From NCBI RefSeq assembly GCF_001641265.1, contig NW_020167543.1, positions 397,501 through 461,500 on the forward strand: a stretch of 64,000 nucleotides of DNA, in the 5' to 3' direction. The notes below the pieces were generated by a model. That model was not told the origin of the DNA. It was given only the letters and a program-made list of their open reading frames with translations, and ran no database searches. The stretch comes from Pseudogymnoascus destructans (lineage: Eukaryota > Ascomycota > Leotiomycetes > Thelebolales > Thelebolaceae). Every line of letters starts with the position of its first letter. Positions within the stretch are counted from its first letter, which is position 1. Position numbers and translations under genes: made by a program. Positions 31,752 to 43,371 of the stretch are shown here, one piece after another.

Positions 31752-32529
31752 CAGTGAGTATACGATACGACGCACTAGCACTGGTTAATACGATACGGAG
31801 CCCGTATACTGGCCGTATACGGGCCGTATTAACCACGTGCCCTCCACATACGCCCTTACTCACTCCCTACCCGCCATAACTTCTCTTCTCGCGCCCATTG
31901 ACAGACAAGACGCTAAATACACACTGTTAGCCGCTGCATATCATTCGTAACCACTAGGGCAGATTAATATGGCGTTGTAGATACTGTCTAAAGGAGTATC
32001 TTGAGTCTAGCGGAACGAAGATTATTACAAGGCACGTAAAAGAACATGACATCGATATATCCTCTACTTAGGAAGCTCGAACTACCTTAATTTAAAGCAG
32101 CATCGCTAATGCTTTTGATAAAGCTAAGGATGCGAATTATAAACGCTACTGTCTCTCTACTATTACAACTAGACCCTACTGTTGTTAAGCAGCTATATGT
32201 ACGATGGATTACAACTTGTAGAGTCCCTTTCTATATAGCAACACTATTAGAATTTAGGGCATTACTCTACTACCTTAATCTAGAGATTGATAACTAGCTA
32301 CTAAACTCTATTCTAACAATACAGACCTGGATGTTACATACATACGAGGCTCAAAAGAAACAAATCAAACGTAATGTACAATCAGCTCTCTCAAAAGCCC
32401 TTGTAATTCTAGGCATAATCGCACACTATGTATCCGAAACTAGCCAATTAGAATGCTCTGTTCTTGCATTACAAGAACTAGATTATTGGTGAGCAGCATT
32501 ATAGTAATATTTATAGTAATTAGCTAACA
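31752..32529 (+). pseudogene. hAT element remnant 3 (5' end and N-terminal transposase)
   Basis: Starts CAGTGAGTATACGATACG, a hAT-like terminus. Fragments such as RWITTCRVPFYIATLLEFRALLYYLNLEIDN and WMLHTYEAQKKQIKRNVQSALSKA resemble the N-terminal region of hAT transposases (R-W-x-x-x-x-x-P-F-x-x-x-E...YLNP). Stops and shifts are frequent and the sequence is AT-rich. The copy is cut by the pogo element that starts at 32532. Confidence 0.6.
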
Positions 32530-32531
32530 TA

Positions 32532-34391
32532 ACGTACATGTATAGCGAAAGCGCCAAACAAGCGAAAGCGCCAAAATGATGCGGTGACCAAACCCCCCAA
32601 CTAAATGTTAAATTCCTCAACAACAAAACATGCCCCATAAAAACGATGAAAGCCAATTAGTGCTAGCTATCCAGGCTATGCAAAGCGACCCAAAGTTACG
32701 CCTTCGAGTTGCTGCTAGGATCTATTCTGTGGACCACCGCAAGCTAGGTCGTCGTCTAGAAGGTGTACCTTCACGACGCGATATCCAAGCCAACTCACGG
32801 AAATTAACTAACCTAGAGGAGTCCGTCCTTGTTCAGTATATACTCGACCTAGCTGCCAAAGGGTTTCCTCCTCGGCTGTCTGTTGTTGAAGATATGGCAA
32901 GTCGACTACTTGCAACACGCGACGCGTCACGCGTTGGGTCGCGTTGGGCTTCAAACTTTGTTAAGCGGCGTGTAGAGCTCCAGACACGCTTTCAGCGCAA
33001 ATACGACTACCAGAGGGCTAAGTGCGAAGATCCAGAAGTTATTAATGGCTGGTTTGAGCTTGTGCGTAACACAATTGCGAAATATGGTATCGATGAAGCA
33101 GATATCTACAACTTTGATGAGACTGGGTTTATGATGGGCGTTATCTCAACTGCTATGGTTGTAACAAGCTCAGACGGGCGGGCAAAAGCAAAGAAGGTAC
33201 AGCCTGGTAATCGGGAATGGGTTACAGTAATCCAAGGCGTTAGTTCTCAAGGTTGGGCAGTACCACCATTTATCATTGTTGCAGGCAAAAACCACCTTAC
33301 ATCTTGGTATGAGAATAGTGGATTTTCAAGCGATTGGGTGATTTCTGTTACTGAAAATGGCTGGACTACAAACGAGAGAGGCATGGATTGGATTCAGCAC
33401 TTTGAGAAGCATACAAAGGCCCGGAGTGTTGGTGGTTATCGCTTGTTAGTCCTTGATGGTCATGAGAGCCACCACTCAGATGAGTTTGAGGAGTACTGCA
33501 AGGAACACAACATTATTACGCTTTGTATGCCTGCTCACTCTTCTCATCTACTCCAGCCACTTGATGTTGGCTGTTTCGGCCCGTTAAAGCAGGCCTATGG
33601 TCGGCAAATTGAAGATATGATGCAGGCTCATATTTCTCATATTACAAAGGATGACTTCTTTCCTGCCTTCCACGCTGCATTTAACACTACAATGACGGAA
33701 AGTAACATTTGAGGCGGGTTCCGAGGGGCAGGGCTTCTTCCATTTGACCCTGAGAGAGTGATATCTACACTTGATCTTAAGTTAAGGACACCAACGCCTC
33801 CAAGCTCCCGCCCAGGTACTGCTCAACCTTGGGTTTCTCAGACACCAAACAACCCAATTGAAGCTATGTCACAGTCTACATTTATTAAAACTCGGATTTC
33901 ACGCCATCAAAATAGCTCTCCAACCTCAATCTATGCAGCTGTTGACCAGTTTACAAAGGGTGCATCGCAAATAATGCATCAATTAGCACTGCTAAAGGGA
34001 GAGAACCAAAACCTACGACAGGCAAATGAAGTACTAAGCAAGCGCCGGAGAGCTAGGAAAACACGACTACAGCAAGGAGGATCACTTAGTCAACAAGGGG
34101 CGCAAGAGCTACAGGATGAGAGGGATGTTGTGCAGCAGGTAGAGCAGGAAATAAGGGCAAGCCGTGGTCGGAAGCCAAGGGAAGAAACCCGTGCCCGTCG
34201 CTGTGGCAAGTGTGGTGAGACTGGGCACAATGCGCGCACGTGTCAGATTGTAATAGACACCTCTGAGGAAGAGGACTCCGAGTAGTTTCAATTGATTTCT
34301 AATGTTGTGGTAGATTTATCGCAATGTTTGTCGTGAGGGTAGATAATTTTGGCGCTTTCGCTTGTTTGGCGCTTTCGCTATACATGTACGT
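32532..34391 (+). mobile_element. Pogo/Fot1-type transposon, 1860 bp, 46-bp terminal inverted repeats
   Basis: Identical 46-bp inverted ends (ACGTACATGTATAGCGAAAG...) flanked by TA (32530-32531 and 34392-34393). Each end holds two direct copies of GCGAAAGCGCCAAA, probable transposase binding sites. Length and layout match the intact element at 22795-24655, but the terminal sequences differ, so it is a sister family and not a copy. Confidence 0.92.
32630..34285 (+). pseudogene. Pogo-family transposase with CCHC knuckle, single nonsense codon
   Basis: ATG at 32630 to stop after 34282, continuous except for TGA at 33710-33712, where the intact relative reads ...TENILAGFRGTG. Otherwise about 550 residues with the same order: HTH, CENP-B-type domain, YNFDETGF, VLDGHESHHS, LQPLDVGCF (DD35D), coiled segment, and CGKCGETGHNARTC zinc knuckle. 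The TGA lies after the whole catalytic triad, so a truncated product would keep the core but lose the coiled coil and knuckle. Confidence 0.9.
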
Positions 34392-34518
34392 TAGTAGATA
34401 TTGAAATATAAAGACCTAGTCTAAATTTCAGTGCTAAACTAATATCTTAAGGACTACTAAATAGATTATTCCTAAATGATTCGGTACAAATTCAACTAAA
34501 TAGGAAATGCTAGAAATA

Positions 34519-34620
34519 CATTTTTAATATATATTATGAAGTTGTTGTTGAGTTATTATCTTGTAAATTTCTCAATTTTAGGTGGGAAGTTCAGTGATCA
34601 CTTCGCCCTAGGTGATCACT
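34519..34620 (-). repeat. Diverged inverted copy of the 4349-4497 MITE body
   Basis: The minus strand reads CTGAACTTCCCACCTAAAAT...CAACAACAACTTCATAATA, matching the MITE interior between the two tRNA-Leu genes with a few substitutions. The paired GCGAAGCGATCA motif appears as GCGAAGTGATCA. The terminal inverted repeats are not conserved here. Confidence 0.75.
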
Positions 34621-35491
34621 TCAACTGTATATGTTATATCAGTGTGTAGCAAATCGTGATTCAGCATGATTCACCCCAAATCAGATTCGATTCATGATCT
34701 GATTTGAGCTATTTCTTGATGGTTTGAATCATGATTCAGCAAGTATTCGAATGATCCGAATACTTGCCAAGATGTCTAGGATGTCCAAGCATCTAGCAGT
34801 AAGGACTTACTGTCGTCCTTAATATATAGCTTTTTAGATTGACATTTAATACATTCAATCATTAAATTATCATCATTATGAGTGATTCTGAGTTCTCTAA
34901 TGCCCCTGAGGATCTTGATGATCATGTTATTTATGAAGATAACAGTAATGATGGTGTATTCTCATCGCCTCGCTATCATTACCACAAACCAGTACCGCAA
35001 ACAGCTACCAGTCACTCATTCTGCTCTTTTTACAAAGAATCTATATTCTCGTACTAAGAGGCTCTCCTAATAAGATGCAATATGCTTGTACATAAGAAGG
35101 CTGTTCATATATGCCTAAAGCTAAACCAGTATCGCAAAATACAACAAGCAATTTATAGAGACATATTGAGCTAAAGCATCCAACTATCTTTGAAGAATCT
35201 TCAAAATCTACTCGAAAACTTCAGAATAAAGACAATATCCGCCCTTAGAACCATGCATCTTTGTCTAGACTCTTCAAGCCAAATCCTCATGGTACAACTC
35301 TAGTGTCAGGCACCAAATTCTGAGAATTGTTACTTGCATTCATCATTATAAATAATCTACCTATGAGATTAGTAGATAAATTCTCATTCTAGCAGCTAGT
35401 ACATTACCTCAATCCTTCAGTCTTGAGTATTTCTTCAACGTCTTTGAAAGGGACCTACATAGGCAATTTTGTTATCATTGAGGGCAATTAC

Positions 35492-35828
35492 TGTAAGGAC
35501 ACAGGGCACCCAGCTCACAGTAATAGCATATGAGAGTGCGAGTCAGAGGCTAAATGGATGCTATCCTATAGGTCTACTATGAAGGATACAAAAAAGATAA
35601 AGAGAGGAACCCCCGTTGGGTCAATCTCCTTAAGTACCCGAAACGGGTCCGACTCAGCTAACCTGCCTTCACTCTCACCACGTGACCGTAACTTGTCTGA
35701 CTCAGATACCTTTCGTCATTGAGGGAGAGGGACCCCGTTGGGTCAATCCCCTTAAGTACCCAAAACGGGTCCGACTCGGCTAACCTGCCTTAACTCTTTT
35801 CTGTCACTGAGGGACAAGCATCCTTACA
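35492..35828 (+). repeat. Solo LTR family delta, copy 2 (337 bp)
   Basis: TGTAAGGACACAGGGCACC...CATCCTTACA with a perfect 5-bp duplication ATTAC on both sides. It contains an internal partial duplication of a segment with ACCCCGTTGGGTCAAT...ACGGGTCCGACTC. It interrupts the N-terminal part of the hAT transposase gene. Confidence 0.92.
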
Positions 35829-35983
35829 ATTACAACTGGAACTGCAGAATCATATTACAGCAGGTGGGTGATTATCACTTACGACTAATGCTTAGACTGC
35901 TATAAAACAGATCATGCTGCTGTTACCGTACACTGGATATCAAAAGATTGGGTCTAACATTCAAGAATCCTAGATGTGATAAA

Positions 35984-36241
35984 TGTCACGATTCACCAAG
36001 GCATAGGGCGCCAGTTGGGTATTATGAATTAAACTCAATCTAAAGAAGAAAGGAAAGACAAGAGGAGCACTCGAGCAGTGGCTCGATCTATATACAGTTA
36101 TGTTGTTGTGGAGTGAATTCTCTTTAGCGAGACCAGTTCTGAGAATTCACTCCACAACTGAAAACTTCACTCCAACTCCGGAAAGCTCCCCACACCCCTG
36201 AACCCTCACTCAAGCTGCAAGGCGCACTTGATATCGTAACA
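35984..36241 (+). repeat. Solo LTR family gamma, copy 1 (258 bp)
   Basis: TGTCACGATTCACCAAGG...TATCGTAACA flanked by perfect ATAAA duplications. It is near-identical to copies at 36752-36992 and 63006-63263. It contains an inner inverted repeat (GTGGAGTGAATTCTC ... GAGAATTCACTCCAC). Confidence 0.93.
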
Positions 36242-36751
36242 ATAAATCTTGAACTATTCATTCTGGTGAATACCTAGCTTAGCAATTACTCTCAGTTACA
36301 GATGATTTCAAAATTACACATGGAGTCTTTACTATCACAAGAGACAATGCATCAAATAATACAGCAGTGCTAAACCAATATGAATCAAGAGCAGCAGATG
36401 TTCTAACAACAACAAATCAGCCATGGAGCTTTACTGTTAAAGATGGCGATGTACGATGTATGGCACATATTATAAATCTAGCTGTTCAAGCAGCTCTTAC
36501 TCGAGTTCAAGAGGGTTTAGCTTATACTCGGATTAATGCTATCTATTCCAAAAAAGAAGAAGTTGTTGATGCTTTAACAAAGCTCCGCAAGCACATCTAT
36601 GTGTTTAGGAATCGTCGAGGGTGAAGGATAGTCTTCATTCTCACGCTATAGCTGCTGGAATCAAGCCTGTTACTCTTACAATTGATATGCCAGTACGATG
36701 GAACTTAACATATCATATGCTTCAAAATGCATTGTCAATGGAGGCACCAAT

Positions 36752-36992
36752 TGTCACGGTTCACCAAGGCATAGGGCGCCAGTTGGGTATCTAGAGAAGG
36801 AAGGAAAGAGAAGAGGAGCACTCGAGCAGTGGCTCAATCTATATACAGCTATGTTGTTGTGGAGTGAATTCTCTTTAGCGAGACCAGTTCTGAGAATTCA
36901 CTCCACAACTGAAAACTTCGCTCCAACCCCGGAAAGCTCCCCACACCCCTGAACCCCTACTCAAGCTGCAAGGCGCACTTGATGTCATAACA
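36752..36992 (+). repeat. Solo LTR family gamma, copy 2 (241 bp)
   Basis: TGTCACGGTTCACCAAGG...GTCATAACA, flanked by CCAAT and CCAAC (4 of 5 bases). It lacks about 17 bp near the 5' part relative to the other two copies. It is inserted in the same hAT element as copy 1, only 510 bp away. Confidence 0.9.
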
Positions 36993-38010
36993 CCAACAAT
37001 CACAGCGCTTTGTGCATCACAGACTCTTGATATAAGCATGCGTGATATCTAGATTTCTTCGAAAGAATGGGAATTACTTCATGCTCTTCCAGAGTTCTTT
37101 GAGATTTTTAAGCGTATCTCAGAAAAGATGCAAGCAGATGGGTATCCAACACTTAACTACTGTGTTCCATATTATCTACGACTAATAGATAAAATGATCA
37201 AGAAGACTGTTAGGCATACATGTATCAACGAAGCTTGTACTGCTGCATTCAACAAATTAGACGACTATTTCTCACTTGCAACAAGCCAACGGTCAAGCCA
37301 TTCAACAGTTGCAACAGTATGTGATCCTCGGTTTAATTTTAGTATATTTGACTTCTATTTGCCTGAAAGCTTTTATAACACAAGCAAAGAACGAGCAAGA
37401 GCACAGTTTGCAGCTTGTTATAACAAGTATAAAGCACGGGACAATGATATTCGAGCAGAGGAAATGGATGCTATGCTTGATAACGAGGATGAGGATATAC
37501 CTCAAGAAGTGGACTCTGAGGATGAGATGTTTAAGCATCGAAAGCGTATACTTCAAGAGGTTGAATGGAGACGGTGGCTTAATGAGCCAGGAGTTGATAA
37601 GCCTGAGACTAATATCCTTAAATATTAGCAAGCAAAGCAGTATCAGTATCCAATAATGCACAAATAGCTCGAGACTATTTAGCTATTCCAGCAACATCAG
37701 CAGCATCAGAACGGGTCTTCAAGGAGCTGACATTGTCACAAAGAAAAGGAATAGACTATTGCCTTCAACAATTAGATATTTACTATGTCTACGGGATTGG
37801 GGGATAATTGTCGACGATGAGGATGTCGAAGATGCAAGTGAAGATATAGGTTAATAGTTAAATATTTCCATATTTTTCAATATTCTCAAAGATTCGAATC
37901 ATGACTCGAATTAGATGAGTCATGATTCGGCGAATACCTCAAAAATATGAATGAATCACCGAATCGCCGAATTGTATTCGGGAGGTGATTCGCCGGGCAC
38001 TGCGTTATAT

Positions 38011-38580
38011 GCTTTAGTTTTCAACACACCATCTTTATTATCTAGTATCCGAAACCACAATAAAGAGCCATACGAAATTAAGAAAAGGTGGACAGGACGG
38101 TCGAACTATACGCAGCCTTTACAGTACTGTCCATGGACAATGGCACAAGGGACGCAATTATTATCACCTTTGACAGGAATCCTAGCCAATTTATTCTGGC
38201 ACATAGTAAAGCACAGTGGAGAGCGTGCTTCGGGTATTCAGGGGGGGTATCTTATGTGACGGAGCTGAAGCTTAAGCATGACGAACAGCGAGACATATCT
38301 TTAAAACTTCGCAAGGAACGGGACAGGGCACTCAACGATCGAAAAAAGTATTGGGACGAACGCGATAAATATTGGAGGCAACGAGACAGTATTAATACAG
38401 ATCACTTTGTACTGAATTGGAACGAGATCGAGCTCTAGGGGAACGAGGTAATGCTCGCAAGCAACGAGATAGAGCATATGAAGAACGCGACGAGCTCCGT
38501 AAGGCGAAACTTAAGAGTGATGAGAAATATGACAAGTTGAGCCAGCTGTTTTTGGAAAGACACCAATGTCTCTAGGGGTT
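38011..38580 (+). pseudogene. Coiled-coil ORF fragment, unknown, beside the hAT element
   Basis: The frame 38088-38438 carries a charged heptad-rich segment (LKLKHDEQRDISLKLRKERDRALNDRKKYWDERDKYW). After a shift it continues with ERGNARKQRDRAYEERDELRKAKLKSDEKYDKLSQLFLERHQCL to a stop near 38575. No domain is recognised. The fragment begins right at the hAT target duplication, so the hAT element may have split an older gene or element. Confidence 0.4.
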
Positions 38581-39060
38581 AAAGTCTTCGAGGGGCTTAC
38601 GGAGTTCATGGCGGAAAAAGACAGCACGTACGTACTCTAATTCCATCGATCCCCTGTTACTAATTAGAAAACCATCGGGTTTAGATATATTCAGCTCACT
38701 TGTGTTCATCTTTGTCCGTCTTTTTTTTGGAGCGCACTAGGGGTTGGTTAGTGAGGACGGCCTGGTTGGATAAGAGGGTGGTTTTAGGTTTGGATGGCTG
38801 TGTGTAGCGGGGGGTGGGAGGGGGGCGGCGAACTGGTAACGTGAGATGACGGGTATGTGTGCTGCGTACGCACCGATATACACTCATGTGCATCGGGAAT
38901 AATAAGTCTATTATGCATATCCATATAATCATCATCAGAAAATCAGAAAAACCTCCCATAAATACGAAACCCCCACGTAAACACCTCCAATCAAAAAGAA
39001 AAAAGCGTCCATTGCAACCCCCCTTCTTCTCCCCTTAAAGGTATTTCAGATCATAAAATC
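38581..39060. other. Gene-free stretch downstream of the DUF3824 gene
   Basis: Boundary between the transposon block and the gene block. The last part is probably the 3' UTR of the minus-strand DUF3824 gene. No coding signature is visible. Confidence 0.55.
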
Positions 39061-41305
39061 TTAAACCCTCTCAACCCTCTCCCCCGCATCCCCCGCCGTC
39101 TCCCCATAATAATCCGGATTCACATGACCCGGCCCCGCCGGCCCCCCCGGCGCCGGCCCTGAATGCGCTGAATGCGCCTCATACCCCCCCATCGGCGGGG
39201 CATGGTACGCGCCCGATGGCGGGACAGGAGGTGGTGGGAAGGCGGTTGGGGCGTTGGGGTCGGGGTGTGCGCCGTGGTTTGCGTCTGGGTATGGGTGCGC
39301 GTCGGGGTAGGGGTGGGAGGGAGGTTGGGTGGAGTGGTTGGGGTAGTAGGCGCCGCCGGAGGCGTGGGGGGGGGAGGGGGAGTAGTCGGCTGAGCGGTGG
39401 GAGGAGGGGTAGGAGCCCGATGAGTAACCTAGGGGGTGTTAGTTGGTGTGCGTGGATGAAAGGGGTAGACGGGGAGTTAGGCGGGGTAGGTAGATGAATA
39501 AAAGAATGTGTTATGTCAGGGGTATACGCACGTCTCTCCCTCGCAGCCTCCTCCTCCCTCCTCTTCCTCCTCGCCTTATACTTCCTCACCCCCACCGCCG
39601 CAGCCGTCGCCGCCGCCGCCCCACCCAAGACATCCCTCGTGCGACTCTTACTCCTGCTTCGACTCCTGCTTCGGCTCAGGCTTCGACTCAAACCCCTGCT
39701 ACGGGTATTAGCATCAAACTCAGATCTTCTCCCAAAATCCCTCCCCCGCACCCTTGGCACGGGCGCGGCAATCCCGAGAACGGGACTGGGATGATATTCT
39801 TCTTCACGACGACCAGTAAGGAGACCGGGATCCGCGTACCCTCTCTCTAGCCCGCGGCTGTGCAGCGGCTGCGCGCCGTACTCCACCAACCCGGGGCGCT
39901 CGTAATCATCATCATACCTCCTACCGCCGCGGCTGCGGCTACGACTCTTACTACGGCTCAGGCTCGATACGCCTCTCTCGCCCTCCTGCTTCGCCTTGCG
40001 GCGCTCATACAACCCCGCGGCTGCTGCTGTCGCCAGTCCCGCAGCCGCGAGCTCCGCTCCCGTCCGGACCCGGGATTTACTCCTCGTCCGCTCGCCCTTG
40101 CGGGATTTAGAGCGCGCGCGCACAGCCTGCACGATCGCTAGCGCTGCTGCCCCCGCCGCTCCGGCCTTCGCAATGCTCTGCCGCCGATTCTTCGGATCGG
40201 AGTGACGGCCCTCGCTCGCTGCGCGGCCTGCGCGGCTGCGGCTGCGCGTGCGGCTGCGGCCGCGGCCTTCCTCTGCGCGCGTGGTATCGTGGCGGTCTTT
40301 GAGGTATTTACCTGCCGCGAGGGCAGCGACGCTTAGCGCTGCGGCACCGAGGCCCATTTTAAGTTTCGAGTGCTCTGGGCTGGGCGAGCGGCGATGGCGC
40401 GAGTATGAGCGCGACTGCCGGCGGTGTCCGTAGTGGCTGTACGCGCGTGTTGCGAGCTGGGCACCGATAGCGCCGAGGGCAGCGCCGGAAGCGAGGTTCG
40501 CGCCTTTGTTCTGGCGGACGCCGGATTTGGATCGCCGGCGCGAGATGAGTGCTGCGGCAGCGGCGCCAGCAGCGGCGCCCTCAGCGAGGCGCAGCTTATG
40601 GTGCGGGCTGTGGGAACGGGAGCGGGAGCGGCGGGTGGTGCGGCGGACGACTTTCTCTTCGTTGCTCCACTCGCCGGAGCTGTCGGAGCCGCGGCGGCGG
40701 ATCACCTTGCGCTCGGAGACGTAGTCTTCTTCTGGACGGCCGGTGTCACGGACCTCGTGCCGGCGATAGTAGACGTCTTCCTCTCTGCGCGGTTCGCGCT
40801 CGCGCTCGCGGTGGACCACGACTGGCTGCGGTGCGGGAGGGGCCTCGGGCCGCTTGTGTCTAATCACCAGTGGAGCTGCCACAGGATCGGGTCGTCCGTA
40901 GTACTCGGTTTCGCGGGTGACGAGATCGTAGCCCGGCCCACCGCTGCGCTCAATGATGCGCACATCCTCCTCTCTCTCCCAGGTCTGTTCGCGCTCCCAC
41001 AGTCGGAGGGGCTGTTCACGTTCCCGCTCCCGCTCGCGCTCATACACCAGTGTCCGGCTACGCGCCGGCTCGTTCCGCCCGTGGTTGGATTCGCGCTCGC
41101 GCTCGTAGTCATGGGAGCGCGGTGCGTACTCGAAGCGCTCGACGCGCGTGTCGTGGGTGACTTCGATGCGCGGGCGCTCGTAGTCGGATTGCGGGGAGGG
41201 AGAGCGTGCGACGCGATAGCGATGCACGGTTGTCTTGTAGGAGCGCTCGTCGTCGGAGTAGTCGTCGTCGCGGTAGCGCGAGCGCGTGCGCACAATCTCA
41301 GGCAT
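39061..41305 (-). CDS. DUF3824-type Arg/Ser-rich glycine-zipper protein (2 exons)
   Basis: Spliced on the minus strand: 41305-39532 and 39428-39061, 713 residues. The 103-nt intron has a GTGCGT donor and a CAACTAAC branch point; the join reads ARERRYSSGSYPSSHRS. The start MPEIVRTRSRYRDDDYSDDE is chosen because upstream in-frame residues look like leader. The protein alternates RS/RE-rich stretches with Ala/Gly helices that look like glycine zippers (EGAAAGAAAAALISRRR, GAALGAIGAQLATRA, LGGAAAATAAAVGV). It ends in a Pro/Tyr/His-rich tail. This layout is the fungal DUF3824 family; no biochemical role is established that I know of. Confidence 0.83.
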
Positions 41306-43371
41306 GGCTGTGGTGGGTGTGAGTGTGAGATGTCGGTGTTGTGAGAAGATGAGGAGATGAAGACGTGAGAATGTGAAGAGGAGGGAATGAGAGATGACGG
41401 TGATGATGGTGGGGTGGAATTCCCGCAAGGATATTTAAGTGGAGCCTGGAATGCCTGCTCAGCCCCTGTGTGGGGATTCTGGAACCGTGGAAGAAGGAAA
41501 AGAGGCAAAGATAGCGGGGCTTTGCTGACAGATGTGTGTATATTTATTTATTCGGGGAGGAGGAGGGAGGCCGAGAAAAGGAAGGATTTTACCTGGTCGG
41601 ATAGACTTGGCTGGGTCTCTGTCTGTCCGTCCTTGGTCCTCTGTCCTCGCCTTTCTTTTGGTGTGGGAAGGAATGGCGGGGTGTAGTGAGAGATAGACAA
41701 GGATGTGGCGATTTGGCGAGGAGCTGTGAGACTTGATTCGGAGAGGGCTGGAACAGTGATGCAGTGAGATAGTAGACCGAAGAAGATGTCAGCAAGGCAG
41801 TGGGTGAAGCAACGTAAGGCACAACGGCACCGCCGTCTTCGTTCACAGCAATGCGGATGGTGAAGACGAGCTGGAGCTGGAGGTGAAGATGAAGATATGT
41901 ATGAATGACAGAGGGAGAGTATGGACGACGAAACAAAACGCCGCCGTCAGCACCAGTAGTAGTACTCCACTGCCCTGCGCAGTGTGCTCGGGTGAATAAT
42001 CAATCCATCCAAACAATGGAGAGTCCACATCCACAGCCGATGCGGTGCAAGTCATCAGCTGGCCCCTCCAGGGAACCGGGAAGAGCCCATGTACTGGTCG
42101 TACTCGATGCCTGGGCGCTCTTGGTCAGTTCTCCTCTATCCACTCAAGGAAACCTCAACTCACCCAATCACCCAATCGGCCTATCACCAGCCACCCGGTC
42201 TGCATAGTTAACTTAGTAGTACTGTAGAGTCTTTCTGTCGCAGGGCTGATGACGCACCTGTCTGTGGCGATCCGGTGTGGAGAATCAACGATCAGCGATC
42301 AATGGGTAGCACTGGCAGTTCTAGCTTGGCCTTGACGCAGCCTTGCGCGTGGTGTATTGAGGGTCGGTCAAGTCTCAGGTGTGAAGAATCGACTCGAGAG
42401 TCGAGTATTGTGCGTCAAGAACCCAGTTCGAGTATGCATGAACGCATGTATGTATGTGTATATATGTGTATACGTCTGGCTGCCTCTGTGCATGTCTGTC
42501 TATCTTCTGTGTGTATGACTGCCTTTCATCTGCATGAATGTATATACCCAGTACGATAAATCACATCCACGTATGTTTCGGCGATGATGAGGGCGTATTG
42601 AAAGAGCCTCATGGGTGAGATGGTGAGATGGTGAGATGGTGAGATGGTGAGATGGTAAGATGGTGAGATGGTGAGATGGTGGGTTGTGGGATGGCGCGGT
42701 TAACTTCATTTCTGGGAGTAGGTGTGCACGATAGTACAGCACACAACCACCTTTCTCACCGCTTCTGGTCGCCCTCATACTTTACCGTACTGTGCATCCC
42801 AACAAACCCCATCTATCGTATAAGTTCACGTAATATAATATATTATATTACACTATACACTATACCGAAATATCTCCTCCTACCGCTCGTCCAATATAGG
42901 ACCATTCACACCCATCGACCGGCCAGCTGGAAACGGCACGGCCTGCACCGGTCAGACCGGGGGCTCACTACCGACTGCCGCCTAGGACCACGGGTGATAC
43001 AACGCAGTGCCGTGAATTGGGGATTGGCCCAATGCACGAGATAAGCTGGACGATTGGCAAGGCTGAATTCTCCAGACCGTGGTGGTGTGTGTCTGAAAGC
43101 TGCATCACGAGCCACGCCGAGGCAGAGCACGCTGATAAATCCAGCTCGCCGATAGGAGAGGCGAACTGTTTGACTTAACTCACAGTTCGCATTGTGTCGT
43201 GGTAGATAGCTAGATGGAGTAGCTAGCAACGTCGATATGGCCCATTCGCAGCCTTGACTTTTCGTCTCCCTCATCTCATTGCATTGATATCCCATGAAAA
43301 TCGAAAATATCCCCCCCATCAAACGCCCATATTCTAACAATACTCCTACTTCCCCTACCCAGGTCGCCAAT
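41306..43371. other. Intergenic region between DUF3824 and histone chaperone genes
   Basis: No supported genes. It holds a GAGATGGT-type tandem repeat (42618-42685), GTATGT-rich simple sequence (42440-42475), and C/T-rich promoter-like DNA upstream of the DUF3824 start. Confidence 0.55.
42618..42685. repeat. (GAGATGGT)n minisatellite
   Basis: About eight tandem 8-bp units with one GTAAGATG variant. A simple repeat within intergenic DNA. Confidence 0.9.

Larger units (their letters stand above)
34878..37854 (+). pseudogene. hAT transposase, decayed and interrupted
   Basis: N-terminal coding is scattered over frames (34878-35070 and onward). The centre reads VKDGDVRCMAHIINLAVQAAL at 36367-36624, then IDMPVRWNLTYHML (hAT D-x-P-x-RWN-x-T). 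After an LTR, 37128-37628 follows with VATVCDPRFNFSIFD, and the C-terminal dimerisation domain ARDYLAIPATSAASERVFK lies at about 37670-37730. Several stops and at least two frameshifts occur, in addition to the three LTR insertions. Confidence 0.85.
34640..38002 (+). mobile_element. hAT transposon with both ends and 8-bp target duplication, invaded by three solo LTRs
   Basis: The left end is CAGTGTGTAGCAAATC and the right end, read inward, is CAGTGCCCGGCGAATC. Flanking 8-mers are TGTTATAT (34632-34639) and CGTTATAT (38003-38010), seven of eight identical. The body carries transposase fragments and three solo LTRs (35492-35828, 35984-36241, 36752-36992), each with its own target duplication. 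Subtracting them leaves roughly a 2.5-kb element. Confidence 0.85.

Noticed and set aside
40424..41344. 306-codon plus-strand open frame antisense to the DUF3824 gene
   Set aside because: Its residues are only the mirror of a highly repetitive RS/Ala-rich coding region; no domain, and the minus-strand reading has splice sites and family features.
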